A program made the position numbers and the translations under genes. Positions 23,087 to 30,237 of a stretch of 64,000 nucleotides of DNA are shown here, one piece after another (position 1 is the first letter of the stretch; the number at the start of each line of letters is the position of its first letter). Source of the stretch: Streptomyces sp. Ru62 (GTDB lineage Bacteria; Actinomycetota; Actinomycetes; Streptomycetales; Streptomycetaceae); assembly GCF_002920615.1 (NCBI RefSeq), contig NZ_PQSU01000029.1, positions 1 to 64,000 of the forward strand. The letters are read 5' to 3'. The notes under the pieces were generated by a model, which saw only the letters and a list, made by a program, of their open reading frames with translations, had not been told where the DNA came from and searched no databases.

Positions 23087-25195
23087 ATGATGCCTCGGTG
23101 GAAAGCCCTGCCGGAGGATCTGGACCCGCAGATACGGGAGTTCACCGTCCAGTTGCGGCAACTGGCCGACCGCGGCGGCCTGAGCACCGCGGCACTGGCC
23201 GACCGCACGGGCTACGGCAGGACGTCCTGGGAGCGCTATCTGAGCGGCCGGCTCCTCGCCCCCAAGGGCGCGGTCATCGCCCTCGCCGAGGCCACGGGCA
23301 CCGACCCCGCCCCCCTGACCACGCTGTGGGAACTGGCCGAACGGTCCTGGACCCGAGCGGAGTCGAACGCCGACCACACGCTCCAGGCCATCAACGTCAC
23401 CGACTCCCAGGCGGCCCTGGGCGACCTCGCCCACCCGACGAAGAAGACGGCACGCGTACCCGAAGGAAAACCGACGGTTCCGACCGGCGGCGCCGGGGGG
23501 CGAGGCGGCGTGGCCGGGGGCCGGGCCGGGGGGTCGGTCGACGGTGCGGTCGGCAGTACGTCCGCGGGTTCGGCCGGTGCGGGCGAGGGCAGGTCCGCGG
23601 GGCCGGCCGGCGGGGCGGCCGGGGGTCGGGCTGCGGTGGCGGCTGGTGGCGTCGGTGGGAGTACGTCCGTAGGCGCGACCGGGAGTGCGTCCGGAGGGCC
23701 GGACGGCCCGACGGATGCCGGTGCGGGCGAGGGCGAGGGCGGTGGCCTCGCGGCCGCGCTGGGGATCGCCGGTCCCGCCGCTGTCTCGCCGAAGATCCCG
23801 GCCCAGCCGACCGCCTCGGAGGCCGCCGGCATCCGCGACAGCGCGCCGGGCGGTACGGGGACCGGCGCGGACGGGGACAGCGGCGACGGCTCGGTTACGG
23901 CGAGGGGGAGCGGCCAGGGTACGGCGCCGGACGCTGGCCCGGACGCCGGTGACAGTGCCGATACCGCGTCCGGCGGTGACGCCCGTGCCGTGTCCGGCGA
24001 TGCGGTCCGTGCCGTGTCCGGTGGTGACGCTCGTGCCGTGTCCGGCGATGCGGTCCGTGCCGTGTCCGGTGGTGACGCTCGTGCCGTGTCCGGCGATGCG
24101 GTCCGTGCCGTGTCCGGTGGTGACGCTCGTGCCGTGTCCGGCGATGCGGTCCGTGCCGTGTCCGGTGGTGACGCTCGTGCCGTGTCCGGCGATGACATCC
24201 GTGCCGCGTCCACCGCTGACGCCCGTACCCCGTCCGGCGATGACGACCCGCCCGTCAAGAACTCCTGGGGAGTGGCCGGTTACCGGGGTCCGTCCAAGGC
24301 GAGCGTCCGCCCGGGCAACACCCGGCCCGGCCCGGCGCGGACCCCGTCCTCCTCGCCCCTGAGCCCGGACACGCCCGCCCGGACCCCGGGCCTCCCGGCC
24401 GGCGCCCCGGGCGCGTCCGTTCGGTTCCCGGACGCCGCCGGCGGAGACCCGAGCACCTCCGTCTGGCCGCCGGGCCTCACCGTCGGAACCCCGGCTGTCT
24501 CCCCTCGCACCCCGGGCCGCGCCACCGGAACCCCGGCCACCCCAGCCCGGACCCCGGGCGCCCCGGGCGGAGCCACAGACGCCACGGCTCGCATCCCGGG
24601 TGTCCCCGGCGGAGCCACAGGCGCCGCGGCCCGCACCCCCGGCGCCCCCGGCGGAGCCGCCGGCAGGCGGACCGTGGGTCCCCTCGGTCGGTGGTCCGTG
24701 CACCGGCAGCAGGTGGCGATGTTCTTCGCGGGGCTGGTCGGCACCGGGCTGCTCATCGCCGGGGTCCTCTTCCTCACCCATCGGGGTGGGGACGGGGACC
24801 CGGACGCCGGTGCCCGCACGTCACCCTCCCCGTCCGCCTCCGCACGGACCAGTCCGCCCCCCGGCGTGAAGTGCGCCGGCGCCGCCTGCACCGGCAAGGA
24901 CGCGGAGGCCATGGGGTGCAGCGGTGACCTGGTGAGCACCGCGAAGACCGCCACCGTCGGCACCACCACCCTGGAGGTCCGCTACAGCAAGGCGTGCGGC
25001 ACGGCCTGGGGCCGGATCACCAGCGGCGCGCCGGGCGACACCGTACGGGTGACCGTGGGCAAGGTCCGGCAGACGGGCGACATCACCGCCGTGGGGGACA
25101 CCATCGGCTACACCCCGATGGTCGCCGTACAGGACCCGGCACAGGCCACGGCCTGCGCCACGCTCGCCTCGGGCCGGACCGGCTGCACGGACTAG
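23087..25195 (+). CDS. Membrane-tethered HTH protein with DUF2690 exterior domain
   Basis: A 702-residue protein with three parts. Residues about 10-80 form an XRE-like helix-turn-helix (LSTAALADRTGYGRTSWERYLSGR). A very long low-complexity Gly/Ala/Ser/Thr/Pro linker (about 120-530) includes 16-residue tandem repeats. A single membrane span (near 543-563, MFFAGLVGTGLLIAGVLFL) is followed by a C-terminal domain with four cysteines (GVKCAGAACTGKDAEAMGC) matching DUF2690. With the HTH inside, the DUF2690 part would face outward, suggesting a one-component trans-envelope regulator or a structural membrane protein. The ligand and targets are unknown. ATG 23087 (GAGGGGG upstream) and ATG 23090 are adjacent candidates. 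Confidence 0.88.
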   Translation: MMPRWKALPEDLDPQIREFTVQLRQLADRGGLSTAALADRTGYGRTSWERYLSGRLLAPKGAVIALAEATGTDPAPLTTLWELAERSWTRAESNADHTLQAINVTDSQAALGDLAHPTKKTARVPEGKPTVPTGGAGGRGGVAGGRAGGSVDGAVGSTSAGSAGAGEGRSAGPAGGAAGGRAAVAAGGVGGSTSVGATGSASGGPDGPTDAGAGEGEGGGLAAALGIAGPAAVSPKIPAQPTASEAAGIRDSAPGGTGTGADGDSGDGSVTARGSGQGTAPDAGPDAGDSADTASGGDARAVSGDAVRAVSGGDARAVSGDAVRAVSGGDARAVSGDAVRAVSGGDARAVSGDAVRAVSGGDARAVSGDDIRAASTADARTPSGDDDPPVKNSWGVAGYRGPSKASVRPGNTRPGPARTPSSSPLSPDTPARTPGLPAGAPGASVRFPDAAGGDPSTSVWPPGLTVGTPAVSPRTPGRATGTPATPARTPGAPGGATDATARIPGVPGGATGAAARTPGAPGGAAGRRTVGPLGRWSVHRQQVAMFFAGLVGTGLLIAGVLFLTHRGGDGDPDAGARTSPSPSASARTSPPPGVKCAGAACTGKDAEAMGCSGDLVSTAKTATVGTTTLEVRYSKACGTAWGRITSGAPGDTVRVTVGKVRQTGDITAVGDTIGYTPMVAVQDPAQATACATLASGRTGCTD
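23975..24214 (+). repeat. 48-bp in-frame tandem repeat array
   Basis: Four near-identical 48-base units begin at 23975, 24023, 24071 and 24119, and a fifth degenerate unit begins at 24167. Each encodes GDARAVSGDAVRAVSG. The only difference noticed among the four units is one silent base near the start of the first. The period is a multiple of three, so copy-number change would keep the reading frame. The array lies in the linker of the HTH/DUF2690 protein. Confidence 0.95.
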
Positions 25196-25565
25196 CCGCG
25201 GCGGTCGCGCGGAGCCGCGTGGAAGAAGCGGAGGGGGAATTTCCGGGAGACGGCGCATACGGCGCCGGATCCTGGGCACGCGAACGGTGTCCCCCCACGG
25301 GAGTCCGGTACGCCGGTACCCCCACCGGCGGCCGTCTCCGTCCCTCCTCTCCCGGACGGACGGCCGCCTTTTCGTACCCCTCCGGCGCCACCCCCGGCAG
25401 GTGATACATCCCCCTGATCCCCTTGTGGGGTGAGCCACACGGCCCCGGACGTCTCACCTGCCGGATGCGCGATAGCCTGACCGCTGGATCTCTCTTGACG
25501 CCAAGAGATCGATCATCCGCCCGGGGCAGGGACGCCCCACCGCCAGCTGTCATACGGAGAACGCC
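25196..25565. other. 370-base gap before mdh
   Basis: No convincing gene is present. The left half has GC-rich self-complementary stretches, for example around 25303-25365, that may terminate the DUF2690 transcript. The right half holds the mdh promoter region, with an inverted repeat at 25491-25508 and GAGA just before the mdh start. Confidence 0.6.
25491..25508. promoter_or_regulatory. Inverted repeat upstream of mdh, candidate operator
   Basis: TCTCTTG (25491-25497) and CAAGAGA (25502-25508) are perfect 7-base arms separated by ACGC. The site contains TTGACG, a possible -35 element, and lies 57 bases before the mdh ATG. Palindromes with CTTGA/TCAAG cores are typical of MarR-type operators; which regulator binds here is unknown. 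Confidence 0.55.
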
Positions 25566-26555
25566 ATGACCCGCACTCCCGTGAACGTCACCGTCACCGG
25601 CGCGGCCGGCCAGATCGGTTACGCCCTGCTCTTCCGCATCGCCTCGGGCCAGCTGCTCGGCGCGGACGTGCCGGTCCGCTTGCGCCTCCTGGAGATCACC
25701 CCGGCCCTGAAGGCCGCCGAGGGCACGGCCATGGAGCTGGACGACTGCGCCTTCCCGCTGCTGCAGGGCATCGACATCACCGACGACCCGAACGTGGCTT
25801 TCGACGGCGCCAACGTGGCCCTGCTGGTGGGCGCCCGTCCGCGCACCAAGGGCATGGAGCGCGGTGACCTGCTGGAGGCCAACGGCGGCATCTTCAAGCC
25901 GCAGGGCAAGGCCATCAACGACCACGCGGCGGACGACATCCGGGTCCTCGTCGTCGGCAACCCGGCCAACACCAACGCGCTCATCGCGCAGGCCGCCGCC
26001 CCGGACGTCCCGGCCGAGCGCTTCACCGCGATGACCCGCCTGGACCACAACCGCGCGCTGACCCAGCTGGCGAAGAAGACGGGCAGCAGCGTCTCCGACA
26101 TCAAGCGGCTCACCATCTGGGGCAACCACTCCGCCACCCAGTACCCGGACATCTTCCACGCCACGGTCGCCGGCAAGAACGCCGCCGAGGTCGTGAACGA
26201 CGAGAAGTGGCTGGCCGAGGACTTCATCCCGACCGTCGCCAAGCGCGGTGCGGCGATCATCGAGGCCCGTGGCGCGTCCTCCGCCGCCTCCGCCGCCAAC
26301 GCCGCGATCGACCACGTCCACACCTGGGTCAACGGCACCGCCGAGGGCGACTGGACCTCCATGGGCATCCCGTCGGACGGCTCCTACGGCGTCCCGGAGG
26401 GCCTGATCTCCTCCTTCCCGGTCACCTGCAAGGACGGCAAGTACGAGATCGTCCAGGGCCTGGACATCAACGAGTTCTCCCGCGCCCGCATCGACGCCTC
26501 CGTCAAGGAGCTTGAGGAGGAGCGCGAGGCGGTCCGCGGCCTCGGCCTCATCTGA
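25566..26555 (+). CDS. mdh: Malate dehydrogenase (NAD)
   Basis: A 329-residue enzyme of normal length that oxidises malate to oxaloacetate in the TCA cycle. The NAD motif is VTGAAGQIGYALL, substrate-binding arginines lie in GARPRTKGMERGDLL, and the catalytic pair is Asp in MTRLDHNRA with His in IWGNHSATQYPD. The ATG follows GGAGA. It is monocistronic: an RNA gene with its own promoter lies downstream. Confidence 0.98.
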   Translation: MTRTPVNVTVTGAAGQIGYALLFRIASGQLLGADVPVRLRLLEITPALKAAEGTAMELDDCAFPLLQGIDITDDPNVAFDGANVALLVGARPRTKGMERGDLLEANGGIFKPQGKAINDHAADDIRVLVVGNPANTNALIAQAAAPDVPAERFTAMTRLDHNRALTQLAKKTGSSVSDIKRLTIWGNHSATQYPDIFHATVAGKNAAEVVNDEKWLAEDFIPTVAKRGAAIIEARGASSAASAANAAIDHVHTWVNGTAEGDWTSMGIPSDGSYGVPEGLISSFPVTCKDGKYEIVQGLDINEFSRARIDASVKELEEEREAVRGLGLI

Positions 26556-26586
26556 TCTGACGTGGTGTGACCCGGCGCCGGTGCGC

Positions 26587-26592
26587 TATAGT
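26587..26592 (+). promoter_or_regulatory. -10 box of the tRNA-like gene
   Basis: TATAGT is a near-consensus -10 hexamer in otherwise very GC-rich DNA. It lies 47 bases before the tRNA-like sequence, so the transcript would start near 26599. The -35 is weak (GTGACC at about 26567, short spacer). Confidence 0.6.
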
Positions 26593-26633
26593 TGATCACG
26601 CACCGGCCGCCGGAAAACCCGGCACCAGGTGAT

Positions 26634-26706
26634 GCGTTGGTGGTCCAAGGAAAGACGCCCCGCTTCCTGCGGGGAGATGCAGGTGCAAGGCCTGCCCGGC
26701 GCTCCA
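26634..26706 (+). tRNA. Atypical tRNA-Gly-like gene, anticodon UCC
   Basis: A 73-base cloverleaf was folded by hand. Acceptor GCGTTGG (26634-26640) pairs with CCGGCGC (26696-26702) using two G-U pairs, then comes discriminator U and an encoded CCA. The D arm has GUC/GAC with G18G19. The anticodon stem CCCCG/CGGGG carries loop CUUCCUG with anticodon UCC (26665-26667). The variable loop is AGAU, and the T arm is GCAGG/CCTGC with loop UGCAAGG. U8-A14, A15-U48, U54-A58 and C56 are kept. Two features are odd: position 55 is G instead of the almost universal U, and position 37 is U instead of a purine. U73 fits glycine identity. A strong promoter box before it and a terminator 5 bases after it show a dedicated transcript. 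It may be a specialised non-ribosomal glycine donor or a decaying paralogue. Confidence 0.72.
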
Positions 26707-26710
26707 CACA

Positions 26711-26746
26711 CGAGGTCCCCTTCCGCGATGGCGGAAGGGGACCTCG
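26711..26746 (+). terminator. Strong Rho-independent terminator after the tRNA-like gene
   Basis: CGAGGTCCCCTTCCGC (26711-26726) pairs perfectly with GCGGAAGGGGACCTCG (26731-26746) around GATG, followed by TTGCGTTT. It is one of the longest perfect stems in the window. It also lies just beyond the end of the opposing MFS gene. Confidence 0.9.
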
Positions 26747-26776
26747 TTGCGTTTGCCGAGCGGCCCCCGGGTGTGT

Positions 26777-28186
26777 TCAGGCCACCGGCTCCTTCTCCGC
26801 CCGCGGGCTCGTGCCCGTGCCCGTTGCCGTCCGGGAGGCGCGGCCGGCGGGGCGGTAGCCCAGGACGACCAGGGCCGCGGCCGGCAGGACCACCGCTCCG
26901 ACGGTCCGCAGCGCCGGGCCCATCCCGCCGGCGAAGTCGGTGTGGCCCGCCAGGGCCGTGCCGGCGACGGCGACGCCGAGGGCCGCGCCGATCTCGCGGG
27001 CCGAGGTGCCGAGGCCGGAGCCGAGGCCCGCCTGGTGCGGGGGGAGGGACAGGACGACGCCCAGGGTGAGTGCGGGCATGGCCAGCCCCGTGCCCGCCGA
27101 GATGACCAGCAGGCAGCAGGCATAGAGCGGGTAGGGCGTGTGCGCGTCCGCCGTGGACGCGGCGAGCAGGCCCAGACCGATCAGGGCGAGCCCGGTGCCG
27201 ACGACCGGGCGTGGACGCGCCGACCAGCGGGCGGCGAACTTCGGGACCAGGGCCATGCCGACGATCAGCGGCGCGATCGCGATCCCGGTCACGGCGGGCG
27301 AGAAGCCCTTGACCTCCTGCAGGTACTGCGAGTTGATGAAGAACAGCGCGAACAGGCCGAAGAATCCGGTCGCCAGGCCCAGCGTGGTCGCGCGCAGCCC
27401 GCCGGAGCGGAAGACGCGCGGGTCGAACAGCGGGGCGCGGGAGCGCAGGGCGTGGACCGTGAAGGCGGCCACCAGCAGGGCGCCCGCGCCGAACGCGGTC
27501 AGGATGCGCGGCGAGGCCCAGCCGTGGCCGGGGCCCTCGATGATGCCGAACAGCACGGCGACCAGGCCCGCGGTGAGCAGCAGGGTGCCGACCGGGTCCG
27601 GGCTGCCCTGAGCGGAGCGGGCGGTGCGCGGGGTGGTGACCGCGACCGCGGCGGCGAGGACGGCCGCCAACGGCACCATCGCGGCGAACAGCGCCCGCCA
27701 GGACAGGTACTGGCCGACCAGGCCGCCGCCCAGGTTGCCCGCCATGCCGCCCAGCCCGATGGCCAGCGTCCAGGACGCCATCGCCTGGGCGCGCCGCTCG
27801 GGCCCGGCCAGATGCACCAGGACCGACATCGTCGCCGGGGTGATCAGCGCGGCCCCGGCACCCGAGATGCCCCGGCCGGCGATCAGCAGAACCGGACCGG
27901 GGGCGAGCGCGCTGGTCGCGGCACCCGCGGCGAACAGGGCGAGGCCGGCGAGCAGGGCGCCCTTGCGGCCGTGCCGGTCGCCGAGCGCGCCGGCCGGGAT
28001 CAGCAGGCCCGCGAAGACGATGACGTAGGCGTCGACCGTCCAAAGGATCTCGGTGTGCGTGGGATGCAGGTCCGACGAACCCAGTTGCGGGATCAGCAGG
28101 TTGATGGCGGCGACCATGCTCTGCGCGACCAGAACACAGGCGCACAGGGTCAGCAGGGTCGAGCGTTTCAGGGCGTGCGCGGGCAC
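26777..28186 (-). CDS. MFS drug exporter, DHA2/EmrB-QacA type (14 spans)
   Basis: A 469-residue proton-driven exporter with about 14 hydrophobic segments. It shows the motif A variant GALGDRHGRKGALLAG after span 2 and the motif C-like GISGAGAALITPATMSVL and GLGGMAGNLGGGLVGQYLSWR. GTG 28186 was chosen for the GGGAGGAGCC site just upstream. It is divergent from a LysR-type gene 100 bases away, the usual layout for a transporter and its regulator. The substrate is unknown. Confidence 0.92.
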   Translation of the reverse strand: MPAHALKRSTLLTLCACVLVAQSMVAAINLLIPQLGSSDLHPTHTEILWTVDAYVIVFAGLLIPAGALGDRHGRKGALLAGLALFAAGAATSALAPGPVLLIAGRGISGAGAALITPATMSVLVHLAGPERRAQAMASWTLAIGLGGMAGNLGGGLVGQYLSWRALFAAMVPLAAVLAAAVAVTTPRTARSAQGSPDPVGTLLLTAGLVAVLFGIIEGPGHGWASPRILTAFGAGALLVAAFTVHALRSRAPLFDPRVFRSGGLRATTLGLATGFFGLFALFFINSQYLQEVKGFSPAVTGIAIAPLIVGMALVPKFAARWSARPRPVVGTGLALIGLGLLAASTADAHTPYPLYACCLLVISAGTGLAMPALTLGVVLSLPPHQAGLGSGLGTSAREIGAALGVAVAGTALAGHTDFAGGMGPALRTVGAVVLPAAALVVLGYRPAGRASRTATGTGTSPRAEKEPVA

Positions 28187-28286
28187 GGCTCCTCCCGGGA
28201 GCTGGTGGCTGGTGTGGGATGCGCTCTCACCGTAGGCTCGCGCCATACCTGCTTTCCAGTGCAACCTTCGCAAGGGACACCTGCAC

Positions 28287-29204
28287 ATGACGCAATCCAC
28301 GGGCCTGGACCTGAACCTGCTGGTCGCGCTGGACGTGCTGCTGGAGGAGGAGAGCGTGCAGGGCGCCGCCCGTCGGCTGCACCTCTCCGAGCCGGCGATG
28401 AGCCGCACCCTGGGCCGCATCCGCAAGGCGCTCGGCGATCCGGTGCTGGTCCGCGCCGGCCGCCGGATGGTGCCGACCCCGCACGCGCTCGCCGTGCGCG
28501 CCGAGGTCAGCGCGGTCGTGGAGCGGGCCCGTGCCCTGTTCACGCCGGGCCGGGACACCGACCTGCGCGAGGTCACCCGCACCTTCACGATCCTCGGCCA
28601 CGACGCCATCGCCGCCATGTACGGCGCGGCCCTCTTCGCCCGCGCCGCCCGCGAGGCCCCCGGCATCCGCCTGCGCTTCCTGAGCGAGAGCCACGTCGAC
28701 GCCCCGTTCCTGCGCCAGGGCACCGTCGACCTGGAGGTCGGGGTGATCGACTCGGTCGCGCCCGAGGTGCATGTGGAGACGGTCCACCAGGACCGCATGC
28801 TGGGCGTCGTACGGGCCGGACACCCGCTGCTCAAAGGCGAGTTGACCCCCGAGCGGTTCGCCGGCGCGGCGGGACACCTCATCGTCTCCCGGCGCGGCAG
28901 ACAGCGTGGCCCGATCGACGACGCCCTCGCCTCACTCGGCCTGGAACGCCGGGTGGTGGGCAGCGTCGGCACCTACCCGGCCTCGTTGTTCGTGCTGCGC
29001 GAGACCGACCTGATCGGGCTGTTCAGCCAGTGGGGCCGCCCGCTGGCCGACGCCCTCGGCCTGGTCACCTTCGAGATCCCGCTCCCGCTGCCCGCCGTCG
29101 ACATCGGCTTCGCCTGGCACCCGCGGCACGACGCCGACCCGGCCCACGCCTGGTTGCGCGGCTGCGTACGGGAACTGATGCTCCAGGGGTCAGGTGTGCT
29201 CTAG
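28287..29204 (+). CDS. LysR-family transcriptional regulator
   Basis: A 305-residue regulator with an N-terminal winged HTH (LLVALDVLLEEESVQGAARRLHLSEPAMSR-like, about 9-65) and a C-terminal periplasmic-binding-like effector domain. It resembles the NodD/LinR-like subgroup (LDLNLLVALDVLLEE). It is divergent from the MFS exporter and probably controls it in response to an unknown ligand. Its 3' end overlaps the convergent secreted-protein gene by 15 bases. Confidence 0.92.
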   Translation: MTQSTGLDLNLLVALDVLLEEESVQGAARRLHLSEPAMSRTLGRIRKALGDPVLVRAGRRMVPTPHALAVRAEVSAVVERARALFTPGRDTDLREVTRTFTILGHDAIAAMYGAALFARAAREAPGIRLRFLSESHVDAPFLRQGTVDLEVGVIDSVAPEVHVETVHQDRMLGVVRAGHPLLKGELTPERFAGAAGHLIVSRRGRQRGPIDDALASLGLERRVVGSVGTYPASLFVLRETDLIGLFSQWGRPLADALGLVTFEIPLPLPAVDIGFAWHPRHDADPAHAWLRGCVRELMLQGSGVL

Positions 29205-30047
29205 TTCGCGCTGGAGCTCGGAGATGTCCACGGACTGCGCCGGGGCCGGGGTGGCCGACGGGACCGGCTCGTCGTAGCCCGTGAAGGTCAGGTCCTGGTC
29301 GGTGCCGGGGCCCTGCCGGGTGGCCCGGACCAGGCGGTGCGGGCCGGCCGAGGTGACGTAGAGGGTGATCTTCTTCCCGCTGTGCTCGGTACCGGTCAGC
29401 GGGATCACCTTCGTGCCGTCGACCTTCGTCTCCTCGCCCTTGGTCAGCGTGGTGTGGGGGGAGGACTCGGCGGCGGCCTCCTTCTGGAAGGCGGTCAGGT
29501 CGCAGGTGCCGGACATGGCCCTGAGCACGGTGTCCTTCGTGGAGCCGTGCAGATAGCGGTTCTTCAGGCGGGCGGCCACGGTGTCGCCCCGGCTGCCCGG
29601 TAGTTGGGCCTTCCAGAAGGCGGTGTCCGGCTTCATCCACACCTGGTCGCCCCGCTTGACCAGCGCGACGCTGCCGCCGTCCGCGCCCATGACCAGCTTG
29701 CCCACGCAGTTGCCGGAGCGGTCGAGCGTCAGCTCCAGCGAGGCCGGGGCGGTCCGGTCGGCGCTCGCGCGGTGATCCGTGAACTTCAGGTGCACCGAGC
29801 GCGCCCTGAGCAGATTCCTCCGCGCCTCCTCCGCGAGGGCGCGGGCGCTCGGGCCGTCGGCGGCGGGGATCTTCGGGGTGCCGTCGGAGCGGACCAGGGC
29901 CGGGAGAGCGGGCGCGGTGACGGCCGGAGCGGTGGCCGGAGCGGGTGCCGTGGGGGGCACGGCGGGGGCCGTACCGGGCAGGGCGAGCGGGATCAGCAGG
30001 GCCGCGGTGATGCTTGCCCCCGCACAGAGTCGCGATCCACGAGCCAT
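29190..30047 (-). CDS. Secreted protein, LppX/LolA-like fold suspected
   Basis: A 285-residue exported protein. A signal peptide (MARGSRLCAGASITAALLIP) is followed by a Pro/Ala/Thr-rich spacer and a beta-rich domain containing VHLKFTDHRAS, GNCVGKLVMGADGG and KRGDQVWMKPDTAFWKAQL. That pattern recalls the LppX/LprAFG and LolA groups that carry lipids, but a diagnostic lipobox is missing, because the only early Cys precedes the hydrophobic core. ATG 30047 was set by GGGAGGTGG 7 bases upstream. The function is unproven. Confidence 0.75.
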   Translation of the reverse strand: MARGSRLCAGASITAALLIPLALPGTAPAVPPTAPAPATAPAVTAPALPALVRSDGTPKIPAADGPSARALAEEARRNLLRARSVHLKFTDHRASADRTAPASLELTLDRSGNCVGKLVMGADGGSVALVKRGDQVWMKPDTAFWKAQLPGSRGDTVAARLKNRYLHGSTKDTVLRAMSGTCDLTAFQKEAAAESSPHTTLTKGEETKVDGTKVIPLTGTEHSGKKITLYVTSAGPHRLVRATRQGPGTDQDLTFTGYDEPVPSATPAPAQSVDISELQRELEHT

Positions 30048-30237
30048 CGCGCCACCTCCCGACACCCCTCCTCACCCTACTTTTGTCCCTTTTCGACCGC
30101 ATTTTCAGTGACGCGGCGCACTTTCGGCCACCGATTGCGCATGCGACGCGAAGGCCCTGGGCAGGCGGCGACGGTCCCCAGCCGAGGCAGCCCTGTCACG
30201 CAGGGACACGAATCGAAGACGGAAGGCGACACCGATC

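Noticed and set aside
23975..24214. Regularly spaced repeats resembling a CRISPR array
   Set aside because: The units are directly contiguous with no unique spacers and are in frame in a coding sequence; no cas genes are present.
26575..26706. A longer tRNA with intron using GCGCCGG at 26575 as the 5' acceptor strand
   Set aside because: GCGTTGG at 26634 pairs with the 3' strand at normal tRNA length and gives all four arms, so the longer fold is unnecessary.
29190..30047. Lipoprotein call for the secreted protein
   Set aside because: The only N-terminal cysteine lies before the hydrophobic core, so it cannot be a lipobox cysteine.
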